From the NCBI RefSeq assembly GCF_028596025.1, contig NZ_CP117167.1, positions 5,766,001-5,830,000 of the forward strand: a stretch of 64,000 nt of DNA, in the 5' to 3' direction. A program made the translations under genes and the position numbers. Below are positions 7,321 through 16,190 of the stretch, piece by piece. Source of the DNA: Mucilaginibacter jinjuensis (lineage in GTDB: Bacteria > Bacteroidota > Bacteroidia > Sphingobacteriales > Sphingobacteriaceae). Below the pieces are notes generated by a model. The model was not told where the DNA came from, did not search any database, and worked only from the letters and a program-made list of their open reading frames with translations. Numbering within the stretch: position 1 is the first letter of the stretch; every line of letters starts with the position of its first letter.

Positions 7321-7498
7321 GTTAGTGAGTTGTGAATTAGCGAATTAGTGAGTTTTGAGTTAGTGAGTGGCTAAAAGTTCTTTATCACTAACTCAAAATT
7401 CACTAATTCAAAACTGCTTCTTTATCATTAACTCAAGACTCACTCATTCAAAACTGCTTACTTATCACTAACTCGCTAACTCACTCATTCAAAACTAA
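7318..7498. repeat. Low-complexity GAGTTAGTGAGT / ACTCACTAACTC repeats
   Basis: The gap between two convergent genes is filled with units such as GAATTAGTGAGTTTTGAG on the left and their inverse TCACTAACTCAAAATTCACT on the right, three or more times, so the transcript can form long hairpins. The same kind of tract lies at about 5530, at 16339 and inside the helicase gene at 49331-49411. Confidence 0.7.
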
Positions 7499-7501
7499 TA
7501 T

Positions 7502-7981
7502 CTACTTCGCAGCATTCATCAGTGGGGTAAGGTCGTAATAGCTAACCTCTGTGCCTATTTTTCCTGCTTTATTAAACATATCAAATTGCACCATTTCGAA
7601 GGTGGCAGTTTTCTTTGTTTTTTTATTTACCGCAGTTACCTTCCACCATGATTGTACGGTGAAGGGGTCTTTATCATAAGCCAAACCATCGGGGTAGCCC
7701 ACCTGCACTACTTTTATATTAGTCCACCTGGCGGCAATATCTGCCCAGGCTTTTTTTTCATCGGCAAGGGTTTGCTTCCTGGGACTCGATGGGTCGTAAA
7801 ATTTGGCAGTATCGGCATAAACTTTAGCCAAACCAACCCAATCTTGTTTTACAAACAAGGCAGTACTGTTGGTAACAATAGTAATGTAAGGGTGCTTTTT
7901 GTAGATAGTGCCATTTTTTTCTACCTGGGCAAAAACGCTGCATGTAACCAGCATAAATAACATAACAAGGAGCTTTTTCAT
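7502..7981 (-). CDS. Exported NTF2-like (SnoaL-type) protein
   Basis: The 159-residue protein has a Sec signal peptide, MKKLLVMLFMLVTCSVFAQ, then about 140 residues with the NTF2-like cone fold: a helix pair with FVKQDWVGLAKVYADTAKFYDPSS, and strands WWKVTAVNKKTKKTATFEMVQFDMF. The family includes ketosteroid isomerase-like and SnoaL-like enzymes as well as non-catalytic scaffolds. No clear catalytic dyad can be named. It probably acts in the periplasm. It is a single gene, convergent with the START-domain gene. Confidence 0.7.
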   Translation of the reverse strand: MKKLLVMLFMLVTCSVFAQVEKNGTIYKKHPYITIVTNSTALFVKQDWVGLAKVYADTAKFYDPSSPRKQTLADEKKAWADIAARWTNIKVVQVGYPDGLAYDKDPFTVQSWWKVTAVNKKTKKTATFEMVQFDMFNKAGKIGTEVSYYDLTPLMNAAK

Positions 7982-8090
7982 GTTTTTAGATTTAAAGGTT
8001 AAATTGAAGGTTTATTTTTATTGAATATAATAATTAATTACCTGACAATTAGAAATTTACAACTAATTTAGATCAACAAACCATCACAAC

Positions 8091-8579
8091 ATGTACACCA
8101 CCCCGCTCTTGTTACGTATAGCCAAATTTATTGCCGTTGCCACCATTGGTTTAATGGCTTTATTGATTGTTATTGGCAATACCACAGATTATTTTACCAA
8201 TTATGTTTTTGTAGAACATGTACTGAAGATGGATACCATATTTCCCAATAGCCATATCTTATACCGGAGCATACACAGCATATTCATTTTTCACGCAGCC
8301 TATATCTTCATTATTTTAATGGAAGCAGCCATGACTTTTTGCTGCATCAAAGGGAGCTGGTTACTTTTCAAAAACCGTAACAGCAGTGCTGTTCAGTTTC
8401 ATGCTTCCAAAAACTGGGCAATAGCCGGCATTATTACCGGTATCACCATCTGGTTTCTGGGGTTTGAGGTTATAGGCGGCGAATGGTTTGCCATGTGGCA
8501 AAGCCAAACATGGAATGGCTTGGGCAGCGCCGAAAGGATTGTGAGCTTTTTGGTGTTAGTGTTGCTATTCTGCATCTAA
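8091..8579 (+). CDS. DUF2165 family small integral membrane protein
   Basis: The 162-residue protein has four membrane segments. It keeps the DUF2165 signature motifs: NTTDYFTNYVFVEHVLKMDT near residue 30 and the closing GGEWFAMWQSQTWNG near residue 126. The role of this family is unknown. The gene sits alone upstream of the methyltransferase gene (60-base gap), possibly sharing a transcript with it. Confidence 0.87.
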   Translation: MYTTPLLLRIAKFIAVATIGLMALLIVIGNTTDYFTNYVFVEHVLKMDTIFPNSHILYRSIHSIFIFHAAYIFIILMEAAMTFCCIKGSWLLFKNRNSSAVQFHASKNWAIAGIITGITIWFLGFEVIGGEWFAMWQSQTWNGLGSAERIVSFLVLVLLFCI

Positions 8580-8639
8580 AAGAGGAAGAATTATAAGTTA
8601 AAATTACCCGATTGATCAGGCTTTAATTATCTTCAAAAC

Positions 8640-9422
8640 ATGATCGAATTACTTAAGCAGTATATTCCATACCCGCTGATAAAAGCACACAGAAATGTTT
8701 TGAGGCGTTGGGAAAGCCGGAAGTTGAAAGGCGATAAAGTGCTTTGCCCTATCTGTAATTCACGGTTCGAAAAATTTGCCACATACCGGCCATCGGGCAG
8801 GAAAAACACACGCTGTATCAATTGCCGGTCGTTACCAAGACACCGGCTACTGTATTTTTATTTACAGCAACGCACCAATATTTTTAACCGCGGCCAAAAA
8901 CTGCGGGTACTGCACTTTGCGCCGGAGTTTCAATTTTATACCCTGCTTGCAAAGCAACCCGATCTTGAATATACAACTTGCGATCTCTCTCCAAAATCGC
9001 CCGACTTCCGTGAAGTGAAGGATATAAAAAAGGCCGACATAACTCAACTCTCTTTCGCTGATAATAGTTTTGATGTGATATTATGTAACCATGTACTGGA
9101 ACATATTACTGATGACAGGCAAGCCATGCGTGAATTGTACCGGGTAATGGCCCCGGGAGGATGGGGTATTTTTATGGTACCGCTAATATTCAGAAACGAA
9201 GAAACGTATGAAGATCCTTCGATCACCAAACCCTCAGAGCGCCGAAAAGCTTTTGGGCAATATGACCATGTACGACGATACGGTCGCGATTATTTAGATC
9301 GACTGCGTTCTGCCGGTTTTGAAGTAACTGCCGACCGTTACGCCGAGAACTTTATGGAACACGATATCCAACGCTTCGGATTTAATCCTTACGACCGTAT
9401 TGTACTTTGTAAAAAGCAGTAA
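8640..9422 (+). CDS. Zinc-ribbon SAM-dependent methyltransferase
   Basis: The 260-residue protein starts with a basic helix, then a zinc-ribbon pair CPIC (about residue 37) and CINC (about residue 58). A class I methyltransferase domain follows: VLHFAPE as motif I, FDVILCNHVLEHITDD as motif IV, and RVMAPGGWGIFMVP as the post-motif strand. The glycine-rich loop is weak (HFAPEFQF). Proteins of this layout are often encoded near glycan genes, but here no sugar gene is adjacent, so the substrate is unknown. It ends at a strong bidirectional terminator. Confidence 0.85.
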   Translation: MIELLKQYIPYPLIKAHRNVLRRWESRKLKGDKVLCPICNSRFEKFATYRPSGRKNTRCINCRSLPRHRLLYFYLQQRTNIFNRGQKLRVLHFAPEFQFYTLLAKQPDLEYTTCDLSPKSPDFREVKDIKKADITQLSFADNSFDVILCNHVLEHITDDRQAMRELYRVMAPGGWGIFMVPLIFRNEETYEDPSITKPSERRKAFGQYDHVRRYGRDYLDRLRSAGFEVTADRYAENFMEHDIQRFGFNPYDRIVLCKKQ

Positions 9423-9442
9423 ACATTTCGATCTATAAAAAA

Positions 9443-9476
9443 AGAAGCCGCTTTACTTTTGTAGAGCGGCTTCTTT
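9443..9476. terminator. Bidirectional terminator of the AAGCCGCT family
   Basis: The stem AAGAAGCCGCT / AGCGGCTTCTT is 11 base pairs long, with A-rich and T-rich flanks, between convergent genes. Near-identical hairpins occur at 13831, 14595 and 16161. Confidence 0.8.
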
Positions 9477-9481
9477 ATTTA

Positions 9482-10696
9482 TTAATGCCCTGCCGTAGCC
9501 GCATCAAACACCCTGCAGAAATTACCGCCACCAAACTTGCCAATTTCATCAGCATTAAAGCCGGTTTTTAACATGGCATCAACCACGGCGTAATAGAACC
9601 CGGCTTTCTGATCTGCCCATGCTTCATTGGTACGCTCACCTACTCTCGGGCGAACAGGACCATTACCCGGAGAGGGGCCACCCGGACCTTTATCTTGACC
9701 ACCACCCGGAGGCGGGCCACCGAAACCGCCTGCACCCGCAGGCCTATATGACGGTGTTAACTTGGTATCGGTACCAATACAAACATGATCAATACCTACC
9801 ACATCAACCAGTGCACGCACATTTTGGGCATACTCCAGTGGTGTATCAGACAAGTGCGTCCAAACGCCAATTACACCACCGACATCGGCAACTATTTTCG
9901 CTTGCTCTTTGCTGATTAGTCTCGGCTTCATCATGCGTGCCATGTTGGGGTTTTGCCCCAATTGGGTATCGAGGCCGGTGTGTGAAATCAGCACCGGGTG
10001 TTTTGTAATTTTTAAGGCAGCAGCTACTGTTTGCTGATTGGCATGCGCCAGGTCGATGAGAATACCTAAACGGTTACATTCTTTCACAACATCGGCACCA
10101 AAGGCTGTTAAGCCGCCAAACACGGCAGGGTTGGTATAAACATCGCCAAGGGGCACAGATGCATCACTATCGTGCAGTAAACCTAGATGGCGCAAACCTT
10201 TATCATAAGCTTCGCTAACACGTTCTAAATGCCCTTCCAGGAAATGTGCACCTTCTATAGATTGGATAACCGTAGGCTGATGTTTTTTATGAGCTTCGCG
10301 AAGATCTGCCAGATTGATCGAACGCTTCATGCCGTTATTTTTAAGCTGCAGATCAATGGCTGCAAAGCCGTTTTTGAACTTTTCGTAAGCATCACCGGGG
10401 TTTTGCATTTTCTGATAGTCTAGTGCAAAGGTCATGCAGATGGCGGATAGGCCCGACTTTTTCATTTCGCCAGCCAGATCGATATTTGGGCCAGGTATGT
10501 CGCCCGCAGTAAGCGGTACATCAATATGGTTATGTGTATCGATACCAATAGTATCAGCAACAATTTTAGCCACCCGTGGGTCAATATCAACTAAAGCCCA
10601 CGCTGCCAGCGGATCCATTAGTATTGCTGAGCCAGCTCCTCCAATGGCAAGCGCCGCGAGAAATTTTCGTCTCGACCAATTTTCCTGAAACTTCAT
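9482..10696 (-). CDS. Membrane dipeptidase (peptidase M19), Tat-exported
   Basis: The 404-residue protein starts with a twin-arginine signal, WSRRKFLAALAIGGAGSAI, and then has the M19 renal dipeptidase fold. Metal-site motifs are DTHNH (53-57), SIEGAHF, DLAHAN, LISHTG and HVCIGTD. Such enzymes cleave dipeptides with two zinc ions. The first motif is HxH where classical members have HxD. A Gly/Pro-rich insert (GGFGGPPPGGGQDKGPGG and following) lies near residue 325, which is unusual, may be a surface loop, and is low in complexity. Tat export implies folding with metal in the cytoplasm. Confidence 0.9.
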   Translation of the reverse strand: MKFQENWSRRKFLAALAIGGAGSAILMDPLAAWALVDIDPRVAKIVADTIGIDTHNHIDVPLTAGDIPGPNIDLAGEMKKSGLSAICMTFALDYQKMQNPGDAYEKFKNGFAAIDLQLKNNGMKRSINLADLREAHKKHQPTVIQSIEGAHFLEGHLERVSEAYDKGLRHLGLLHDSDASVPLGDVYTNPAVFGGLTAFGADVVKECNRLGILIDLAHANQQTVAAALKITKHPVLISHTGLDTQLGQNPNMARMMKPRLISKEQAKIVADVGGVIGVWTHLSDTPLEYAQNVRALVDVVGIDHVCIGTDTKLTPSYRPAGAGGFGGPPPGGGQDKGPGGPSPGNGPVRPRVGERTNEAWADQKAGFYYAVVDAMLKTGFNADEIGKFGGGNFCRVFDAATAGH

Positions 10697-10726
10697 CCTG
10701 TTTTAAATAAGTAAATGCAACTTATC

Positions 10727-10734
10727 CAAATATA
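10727..10734 (-). promoter_or_regulatory. Possible -7 element for the M19 gene
   Basis: Read on the minus strand the bases are TATATTTG, an exact match to TAnnTTTG, about 30 bases upstream of the start. No good TTG lies at the right distance for the -33 site, so the call is tentative. Confidence 0.4.
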
Positions 10735-11175
10735 ACCGGCATCCTAAACCGCGAATACAATAATCGGCGTTCAGGTGTTTTTTACCGACGAAGAGGATAA
10801 GATGCGTGATACTTAATCGTATTTGTACAAATTGCAACAATAGATTTTGCGCAGATAAAGTCAAAGGTAAAACGAAAGTTGATGACGAATTCTTGAGCAA
10901 AACGCACAGCAATATTAACATATAAATAAGTTTTATCACCCTCAAATAGTCTCGTTATCCAAAGGCCATAAAAAAACCAGCTACCCCAAATCTGGAATAA
11001 CTGGTTAAAAAAAGTATATACATAAAACACCCCTCGCGGGTATTAGCCTTAATGGTTTCCGGCAAACGCGGAAACCGTGAATCCGGAGATTCAAATATTT
11101 TCAGGAAAGATTAGTTGAGTTGTACTTTAACAAGGCTTGTAATGCACAAGCCCGAATTAATGGGAGTAAAAAGAG
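10735..11175. other. Gene-poor structured intergenic stretch
   Basis: No convincing gene is seen. Short ORFs are present on both strands but lack family signals. It holds a perfect 8-base stem, GGTTTCCG / CGGAAACC (11054-11061 and 11069-11076), directly followed by GAATCCGGAGATTC, and an AACCAGCT...ACTGGTT pair further upstream. It could be an untranslated RNA or decayed genes. Confidence 0.4.
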
Positions 11176-11574
11176 CTATACCTGCCAGCGGCAAAAAAGC
11201 AAATTAGAGGCAACAAAAACTTGTGCTTTGTTGGCTGAATTTGAGAAAGCCCCTGATGTTATGGCTGGTATTGAAATTGAATTTCTGCCGAACCCATCCC
11301 GGGTAAATTGCGTAATTGAGAACGGTATTTTTTTGCTGAGGATAAGGCGAGGCCTGCTCAGAAATTTAAACTGATGAGCACAATCCGTTCCAACAGACTT
11401 ACCGCTTTTTATAGAAATACTTTGTTGATTGCCTTTATATGTGTGGATATTGTCGGGGCAGGCAATTACATAAAAGCATGCAAAAAGCAGATACAGCAAT
11501 GCAGTACACATTGCAAATGGCTTAATAGTTATCTTTTTTATAATTGGCAACACTTTCAACACAATTGACACCAA
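11176..11574 (-). CDS. Possible small exported protein, 132 aa
   Basis: A 132-codon minus-strand frame begins with a basic stretch and then a hydrophobic segment, MCTALLYLLFACFYVIAC, resembling a signal peptide or lipoprotein signal. The rest is Ser/Arg/Lys-rich with no domain I know. An 84-codon plus-strand frame (11120-11374) runs across part of the same bases, so the coding strand is uncertain. I prefer the minus strand because of the signal-like start and because it follows the gene at 11638 in the same direction. Confidence 0.35.
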   Translation of the reverse strand: MVSIVLKVLPIIKKITIKPFAMCTALLYLLFACFYVIACPDNIHTYKGNQQSISIKSGKSVGTDCAHQFKFLSRPRLILSKKIPFSITQFTRDGFGRNSISIPAITSGAFSNSANKAQVFVASNLLFCRWQV

Positions 11575-11637
11575 AATACCTGTCAGCTATTTACTAAACA
11601 ACATCCTGATGTTATTAAATTATTAAATAAATTTTTA

Positions 11638-13140
11638 CTATTTCGTATTGCTGTTATCCTGCATAAGTGTGAGCACTACTGTATAAGCTGTTTTTTTCTC
11701 CCATCGTGCCATCAACCAGGCAATAAAGCTCAGGGTGAAAATATCGTTATTCTCTGTACCTGCCAGCAGGTTTAAAACTGTCCTTTTATACGTCGCATCA
11801 AAAACGACATCAGGTTTAAGCAGGTATTTTTCAACCAGCCTCAGAAACACCAGCACGCGTTCTTCCGAAGTTTTCAGCAGATATTTTTTATACCGACGAC
11901 GGAAACTGCTTAGCCTCGACATAGCCAGTTCGATATTGGAGAACTGCGCCTGTACCAATATCTCCATCAGGTTTTTCCGGATGGTCCATAACATTCCCAT
12001 CTTTTTTTCGTACCAGGCATCAGTGCGTGTTAATAAAGTCAGCTGTTTCAAACTTCCGCGGTCATCGCACAGTGCTAAAAACATGGCCAGGCATATTCGT
12101 AGATCTTCAACATCTTCTGGTTTAGACCGATGTTTTGCATTAGCGAGCGATTTTTGTAACAGTGCGATCGCCTCATTAGCAAAGCCTGTATAAAACAGGT
12201 TGAGCCCGGCAAGCAGCTGATGTCGCAAATAAAATAGTGTGTAATAACGGCTATCCGTTTCCATTAAGCCCATCATTTCCCTGAGATACCGTGCACTCTT
12301 TGCGAAGTTTTTCTGCCGCAGATGAAAGTTCGCCAAGAAATACAAAATGGATATATGATAAAAAAGATAGGACTGTTTTATATGCGACTGGCCTTGCATA
12401 AACTGATCCGTTCGGTTGATGTAACGTTCTATCAATCCATAGTTTTGTTGGATAGCTGCATATTCATTAGCGATGAAAAGAATTTGGTAGATGGATTTAT
12501 AGGTCATCAGATCCTGTTCAGAAATCTTGTATTTCCTGATCGTGGTTATCATCAGGTCAGTCAAATTAACGATCTTCCCTTTCAGGTGGATCTCCTGTAA
12601 TTCCAACCTCAGAAAGGCATAAGCCATATTGAGCTTGGCCTCACGTTGCATGTGCAATTGGTTATGCAGAAAGCGTTCACTCAGTGTCTCGAAGTTTTCT
12701 GCACCCGGCAAATGGGCGTACTGTAATTTCAATAGCAAAAGCTCATTCAGCAAATTAAACTGTTCTAAATGCCCGGCCAGGCGTTCGGCTTTATCCAAAC
12801 ATTTAAAGGCTATTTTAATTACATCATTCTCTAACAAAAAACGCCCCACCACAACCAGGCGCAAGGCATCATAGGTATCAGAATGGCTACTTTCAAAGGT
12901 TTTCTGCGATAAAAACAGCAGTAAATTATCCTGCAACCTTTTATATAAAGCATGATAGGCATCATTATTTTTTTTCGAATCGTAGAGCTTGCTTAGATTA
13001 TCTATATCGTCAGTTTCTATTAAATCGAGTAACTGCAAATTTTTTACATCACTTCTTTTGTTTTTTTGTTGTAAAAATTGCCTGAATAGCTTTTTATCGG
13101 CGTTATTGAGCAAATTAAGCAGTTTCGAAAGTGAATCCAT
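11638..13140 (-). CDS. All-helical TPR-like protein of unknown function, 500 aa
   Basis: The protein is about 500 residues, almost wholly alpha-helical, leucine-rich and without signal peptide. It starts MDSLSKLLNLLNNADKKLFR; an upstream in-frame ATG (13158) would add MHNIFT. Repeated helix pairs such as AFKCLDKAERLAGHLEQFNL and FAKSARYLREMMGLMETDSR suggest a TPR-like solenoid, as in scaffold or regulatory proteins. I recognise no catalytic motif. Large helical proteins of this kind are common as single genes in Sphingobacteriaceae. It is divergent from the YiaA-like gene, with a gap of about 130 bases. Confidence 0.75.
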   Translation of the reverse strand: MDSLSKLLNLLNNADKKLFRQFLQQKNKRSDVKNLQLLDLIETDDIDNLSKLYDSKKNNDAYHALYKRLQDNLLLFLSQKTFESSHSDTYDALRLVVVGRFLLENDVIKIAFKCLDKAERLAGHLEQFNLLNELLLLKLQYAHLPGAENFETLSERFLHNQLHMQREAKLNMAYAFLRLELQEIHLKGKIVNLTDLMITTIRKYKISEQDLMTYKSIYQILFIANEYAAIQQNYGLIERYINRTDQFMQGQSHIKQSYLFYHISILYFLANFHLRQKNFAKSARYLREMMGLMETDSRYYTLFYLRHQLLAGLNLFYTGFANEAIALLQKSLANAKHRSKPEDVEDLRICLAMFLALCDDRGSLKQLTLLTRTDAWYEKKMGMLWTIRKNLMEILVQAQFSNIELAMSRLSSFRRRYKKYLLKTSEERVLVFLRLVEKYLLKPDVVFDATYKRTVLNLLAGTENNDIFTLSFIAWLMARWEKKTAYTVVLTLMQDNSNTK

Positions 13141-13271
13141 AGTGAATATATTATGCATTTAAATTACATTAAATATAAAGATATATCGTCAGTAATTTAC
13201 AAAATCTGACTTTCCTGGGTCTGTTCCGTACCCGACATTTGCTTCCATACTAATCACAAAAACAAATTAAA

Positions 13272-13739
13272 ATGGAACCGCTACAACACAAAACAGAAGA
13301 AAATTTAAACACCGTAAAATTTGGTGAAAATGTTAGAAACCCGTTTAAACCAACCGGCGCATTTATTGGCGCTTCATGGTTTGCTTTATTAACAGGTACA
13401 GCCGGATATTGCATTGGCTTATGGAACGCAAGCATGGCCCTGAACGAAAAAGGCTATTATTTCACCATCCTATTATTTGGCTTATTCGCTGTAATATCTG
13501 TACAAAAAAGCGTGAGGGACAGATCTGAAGGGCTTGCCGTTACAGACCTCTACTACGGCATCAGTTGGTTTGCCACTATTGCGGCAATGGTTTTATTAAC
13601 TGTTGGCCTTTGGAATGCCGGTATCACCTTAAGTGAGAAAGGATTTTACGCCATGGCATTTTGCCTAAGCATGTTCTCGGCCATTGCCGTACAAAAAAAT
13701 ACCCGCGACGCAAAAATGTTTGAGGACAAAGAACTGTAA
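13272..13739 (+). CDS. YiaA/YiaB-domain inner membrane protein
   Basis: The 155-residue protein has four membrane segments arranged as two copies of the two-helix YiaAB domain: residues about 28-75 (GASWFALLTGTAGYCIGLWN) and 95-140 (GISWFATIAAMVLLTVGLWN). Each repeat has the same xxSWFA...GLWNAxxxLxEKGxY pattern, an internal duplication known for YiaA. The role is unknown. A strong terminator follows the stop codon. Confidence 0.88.
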   Translation: MEPLQHKTEENLNTVKFGENVRNPFKPTGAFIGASWFALLTGTAGYCIGLWNASMALNEKGYYFTILLFGLFAVISVQKSVRDRSEGLAVTDLYYGISWFATIAAMVLLTVGLWNAGITLSEKGFYAMAFCLSMFSAIAVQKNTRDAKMFEDKEL

Positions 13740-13754
13740 CGTAGCGGTTGCTTC

Positions 13755-13795
13755 CCCCGCAGCGCCTTGCTTAGCAAACCTGCGGGGTTTTTATT
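13755..13795 (+). terminator. Rho-independent terminator after the YiaA-like gene
   Basis: The stem CCCCGCAG / CTGCGGGG is followed by TTTTTATT, 15 bases past the stop codon. Confidence 0.85.
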
Positions 13796-13830
13796 TATAT
13801 CATTAGATTCTTAAACCTCCTATCAATAAA

Positions 13831-13860
13831 AAAGCCGCTCTACTTTCGCAAAGCAGCTTT
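13831..13860 (-). terminator. Terminator of the AAGCCGCT family, after the peroxiredoxin
   Basis: AAAGCCGCTCTAC and the imperfect complement CAAAGCAGCTTT form the stem around a short loop. In the minus direction it lies about 20 bases past the peroxiredoxin stop and is followed by a T-run. Confidence 0.7.
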
Positions 13861-13878
13861 TAGCTCATATATATAGCA

Positions 13879-14481
13879 TTAAAGTGCCTTTACAACCTCC
13901 AACGATTTCTCAACATGGTCGGTAGGTGAAATATGATCAGTTTGTGATGAAAAAACAGCTACAATTTTACCGTCTTTACCAATAACATAAGTGGTTCGCG
14001 GAATAAACCCGTGGTTAACCTCCATACCACGCACGTCTTTCATGCCAAGCTTTGGCGGATTGATAACAAGCCCGTATGTTGCTGCAATTTTACCATCAGC
14101 GTCTGATGCAACCGCAAATTTGCCTGCACAGTAATTAGGATCAGCAGAAAAGGTATTCAGTCGTTGTATATCGTCGCCAGAAACACCGATAATGGTAGCT
14201 CCTGCCGCTGTAAATTTATCCTTCATTTCGGCAAAAGCATGTGCCTCCGCATCGCAACCGCCGGTATAGGCAGAAGGATAGAAATAAACTACAACAGGCC
14301 CTTTAGCCAAAGATTTTTTCAACGAGAAATCAAATTCCTTACCCGCCAGGCTGGCTGGGGCGGTAAATGCTGGTGCTGCATCTCCTTTGGTTAACATTTT
14401 CGTTTGGGCAAAGCCAGAGCGGGTTGTCAAGAGTAAAAAGCTGAAAAATAAAAAAGACAGGGAATAATATTTCTTGATCAT
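13879..14481 (-). CDS. Exported peroxiredoxin (AhpC/TSA family)
   Basis: The 200-residue protein has a signal peptide (FLFFSFLLLTTRSGFAQ) and a thioredoxin-fold peroxiredoxin domain. The peroxidatic site reads VVYFYPSAYTGGCDAEAHAF, which fits PxxxTxxC, with the cysteine at about residue 76. A second cysteine in DPNYCAGKF could be the resolving one. This resembles the BCP/PrxQ group in a periplasmic version; it would reduce peroxides with electrons from a thioredoxin-like partner. Single gene between two hairpins of the same family. Confidence 0.86.
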   Translation of the reverse strand: MIKKYYSLSFLFFSFLLLTTRSGFAQTKMLTKGDAAPAFTAPASLAGKEFDFSLKKSLAKGPVVVYFYPSAYTGGCDAEAHAFAEMKDKFTAAGATIIGVSGDDIQRLNTFSADPNYCAGKFAVASDADGKIAATYGLVINPPKLGMKDVRGMEVNHGFIPRTTYVIGKDGKIVAVFSSQTDHISPTDHVEKSLEVVKAL

Positions 14482-14594
14482 GATGGATTGTTTTGATTTG
14501 TTAATGATGTTGTCATCTAATTTACGATAGTCTGGGCCATCAGGTTGCCTGTCATTAAAATTTTACTGGGGGGCTCCTTAATCACAGAACAAAA

Positions 14595-14641
14595 AAGCCG
14601 CTCTACTTTTGTAAAGCAGCTTAGTCGGCAATAAGCCGACT
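14595..14641. terminator. Two adjacent hairpins, one of the AAGCCGCT family
   Basis: AAGCCGCTCTACTTTTGTAA with AAGCAGCTT forms the first hairpin (14595-14622). Directly after it TTAGTCGGC / GCCGACTAA forms a perfect 9-base stem (14621-14643). They lie downstream of the minus-strand PIN_8 gene at 14712. Confidence 0.65.
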
Positions 14642-14711
14642 AAATGTGACCTTCATAATTGATGATTAAGAGTATCAGCCGTTGGATTTTTTTAAATACT
14701 GAAAATAGATA

Positions 14712-15962
14712 TCAGATTAGGTAAAATTCAATTTCTTCAATTAAAGGCAGGGTAAGTTGACATAACTTACGTAGATCTGATTGTTGATTAAACGTGTTTC
14801 GTTTCATGCGAATGGCTTGGTAATGTATCTCGTAGTTGAGACTATTCATAATCGTTAAGTTATAAATCACTTTATCAGCCAATTCCGCCCTTTTTCCTAA
14901 AAAAACATTAATTTCTTCATTCCTCAAAAGCTCAATTAAATTTTTAGATAGCGAACTGAAAGTGTCACTATTCATATAATTGTCATCAGGGCCAGTAGGG
15001 TTGTTTAAAAAACTAGTGATGATGGTATTTACGGCATTCAGTCCATTTCCAAGGCGGTTATAATAATCGTTCACCTGATTGCTTTGTACAACAGCTGTGG
15101 CCACTTCAATTACAACAGATTCTTGTGCTCCCTGTATCTTCAGAAAATCCTCGAAATTCAGGCAGATAAATTGCTGCCCATCGGTGTATCTGCAAAATTC
15201 GTCGACCAGTTCGAACCGTGTGGAGATGGACTTTTTGTTGCCTTTTAGCATCCAATCATTTTTCTCATCATTAGTAACCAATACAATGTCAACCTTTTTG
15301 GCTTTCGCATACTCCAAAATTGATTTCCAAATCAGAAAATCGCCTATTGAGTTTACATCCTTAGCTTTATCCTGGTTTCCGGGAGGAATGTTATTGTTCA
15401 TGCGGTCTTCAAACTCTTTGATCAGGTTGACTTCATCTAAGGTAGTTTCAATAATATTCGATGCGGTAAAGACATCGTGGTAGAGTTGGGTAACGGGATC
15501 AAACCAGTTCCATTCATTAACACTGGCCTGTAAGTCTTTTAAGATGGTTTTATATGGTTTAATATGCTCCGCGAATTCTTTTTTAAAGGCTAATAAATCT
15601 TTATAGGGCTTCAAGTCCTCTAATATCGGGTAATTTAGGTCTTTAATTACAGGGATGGTCGATAATGCTTTGTCTACTTCGGTGAAAAGCTCACTGATCT
15701 TTATTGACCTGTGTTTCGCAAATTCACGCAGGGCGTGTGCCGGGACTATTAGCCGCTCGGGCTTCAGCACGTCCAAATAAATGCGGCGGATCTCTTTCAG
15801 ACTTTCCTGTCCTAAATTATAAGGAACTAAAAGAGAATTCGCATCGATCACGAATATCGCGCTTTTGATAAACTTATTAAGGTCAAGCTTGTGACCGGAT
15901 AATATCGATAAGTGATCGGGATATTGCTTCTTATAAAGGAAATAGTTTTTCTCTTCTGGCAT
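14712..15962 (-). CDS. PIN_8 (DUF4935) domain protein, putative nuclease
   Basis: The 416-residue protein has a PIN-like domain in its first 270 residues: FVIDANSLLVPYNL (first Asp), ALREFAKHR (Glu), SIGDFLIWKSILEYA (Asp) and IVLVTNDEKNDWM (Asp). These are the four acidic positions of a PIN nuclease in the PIN_8 family. The C-terminal 150 residues are helical with no known domain. Such stand-alone proteins may act in RNA cleavage or defence, which is inference. The gene is somewhat AT-rich, sits alone beside two tRNA genes and looks like accessory DNA. Confidence 0.78.
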   Translation of the reverse strand: MPEEKNYFLYKKQYPDHLSILSGHKLDLNKFIKSAIFVIDANSLLVPYNLGQESLKEIRRIYLDVLKPERLIVPAHALREFAKHRSIKISELFTEVDKALSTIPVIKDLNYPILEDLKPYKDLLAFKKEFAEHIKPYKTILKDLQASVNEWNWFDPVTQLYHDVFTASNIIETTLDEVNLIKEFEDRMNNNIPPGNQDKAKDVNSIGDFLIWKSILEYAKAKKVDIVLVTNDEKNDWMLKGNKKSISTRFELVDEFCRYTDGQQFICLNFEDFLKIQGAQESVVIEVATAVVQSNQVNDYYNRLGNGLNAVNTIITSFLNNPTGPDDNYMNSDTFSSLSKNLIELLRNEEINVFLGKRAELADKVIYNLTIMNSLNYEIHYQAIRMKRNTFNQQSDLRKLCQLTLPLIEEIEFYLI

Positions 15963-16160
15963 TGCGTTATTGTGATAGATAAAGTTTAGATTATAAATAT
16001 AGGTTAATTTCCTAAATCAGGTTTGGGCATTTAATTACTATGCGGCTAAGAAACTATAAATAATTGTTATTGATGATGTTCCTAGAGTTTTTACATATAC
16101 ATTAAACCTCTGATCTCGTGCGAGTATGGCGCACTCGTACCATATTATATCCCAACAAAA

Positions 16161-16188
16161 AAGCCGCTTTACTTTCGTAAAGCGGCTT
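16161..16188 (-). terminator. Terminator of the AAGCCGCT family after tRNA-Glu
   Basis: A perfect 12-base stem, AAGCCGCTTTAC / GTAAAGCGGCTT, with a TTTC tetraloop lies two bases past the 3' end of the first tRNA, followed in the minus direction by TTTTTTG. It is the best example of this hairpin family in the window. Confidence 0.85.
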
Positions 16189-16190
16189 AG

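Noticed and set aside
10703..11030. Hydrophobic minus-strand ORFs upstream of the M19 gene
   Set aside because: They overlap each other in different frames, have odd composition and run through the promoter region of the M19 gene.
11120..11374. 84-codon plus-strand ORF
   Set aside because: It overlaps a minus-strand frame with a signal-like start, has no domain I know and no promoter in view; kept only as a competing reading.
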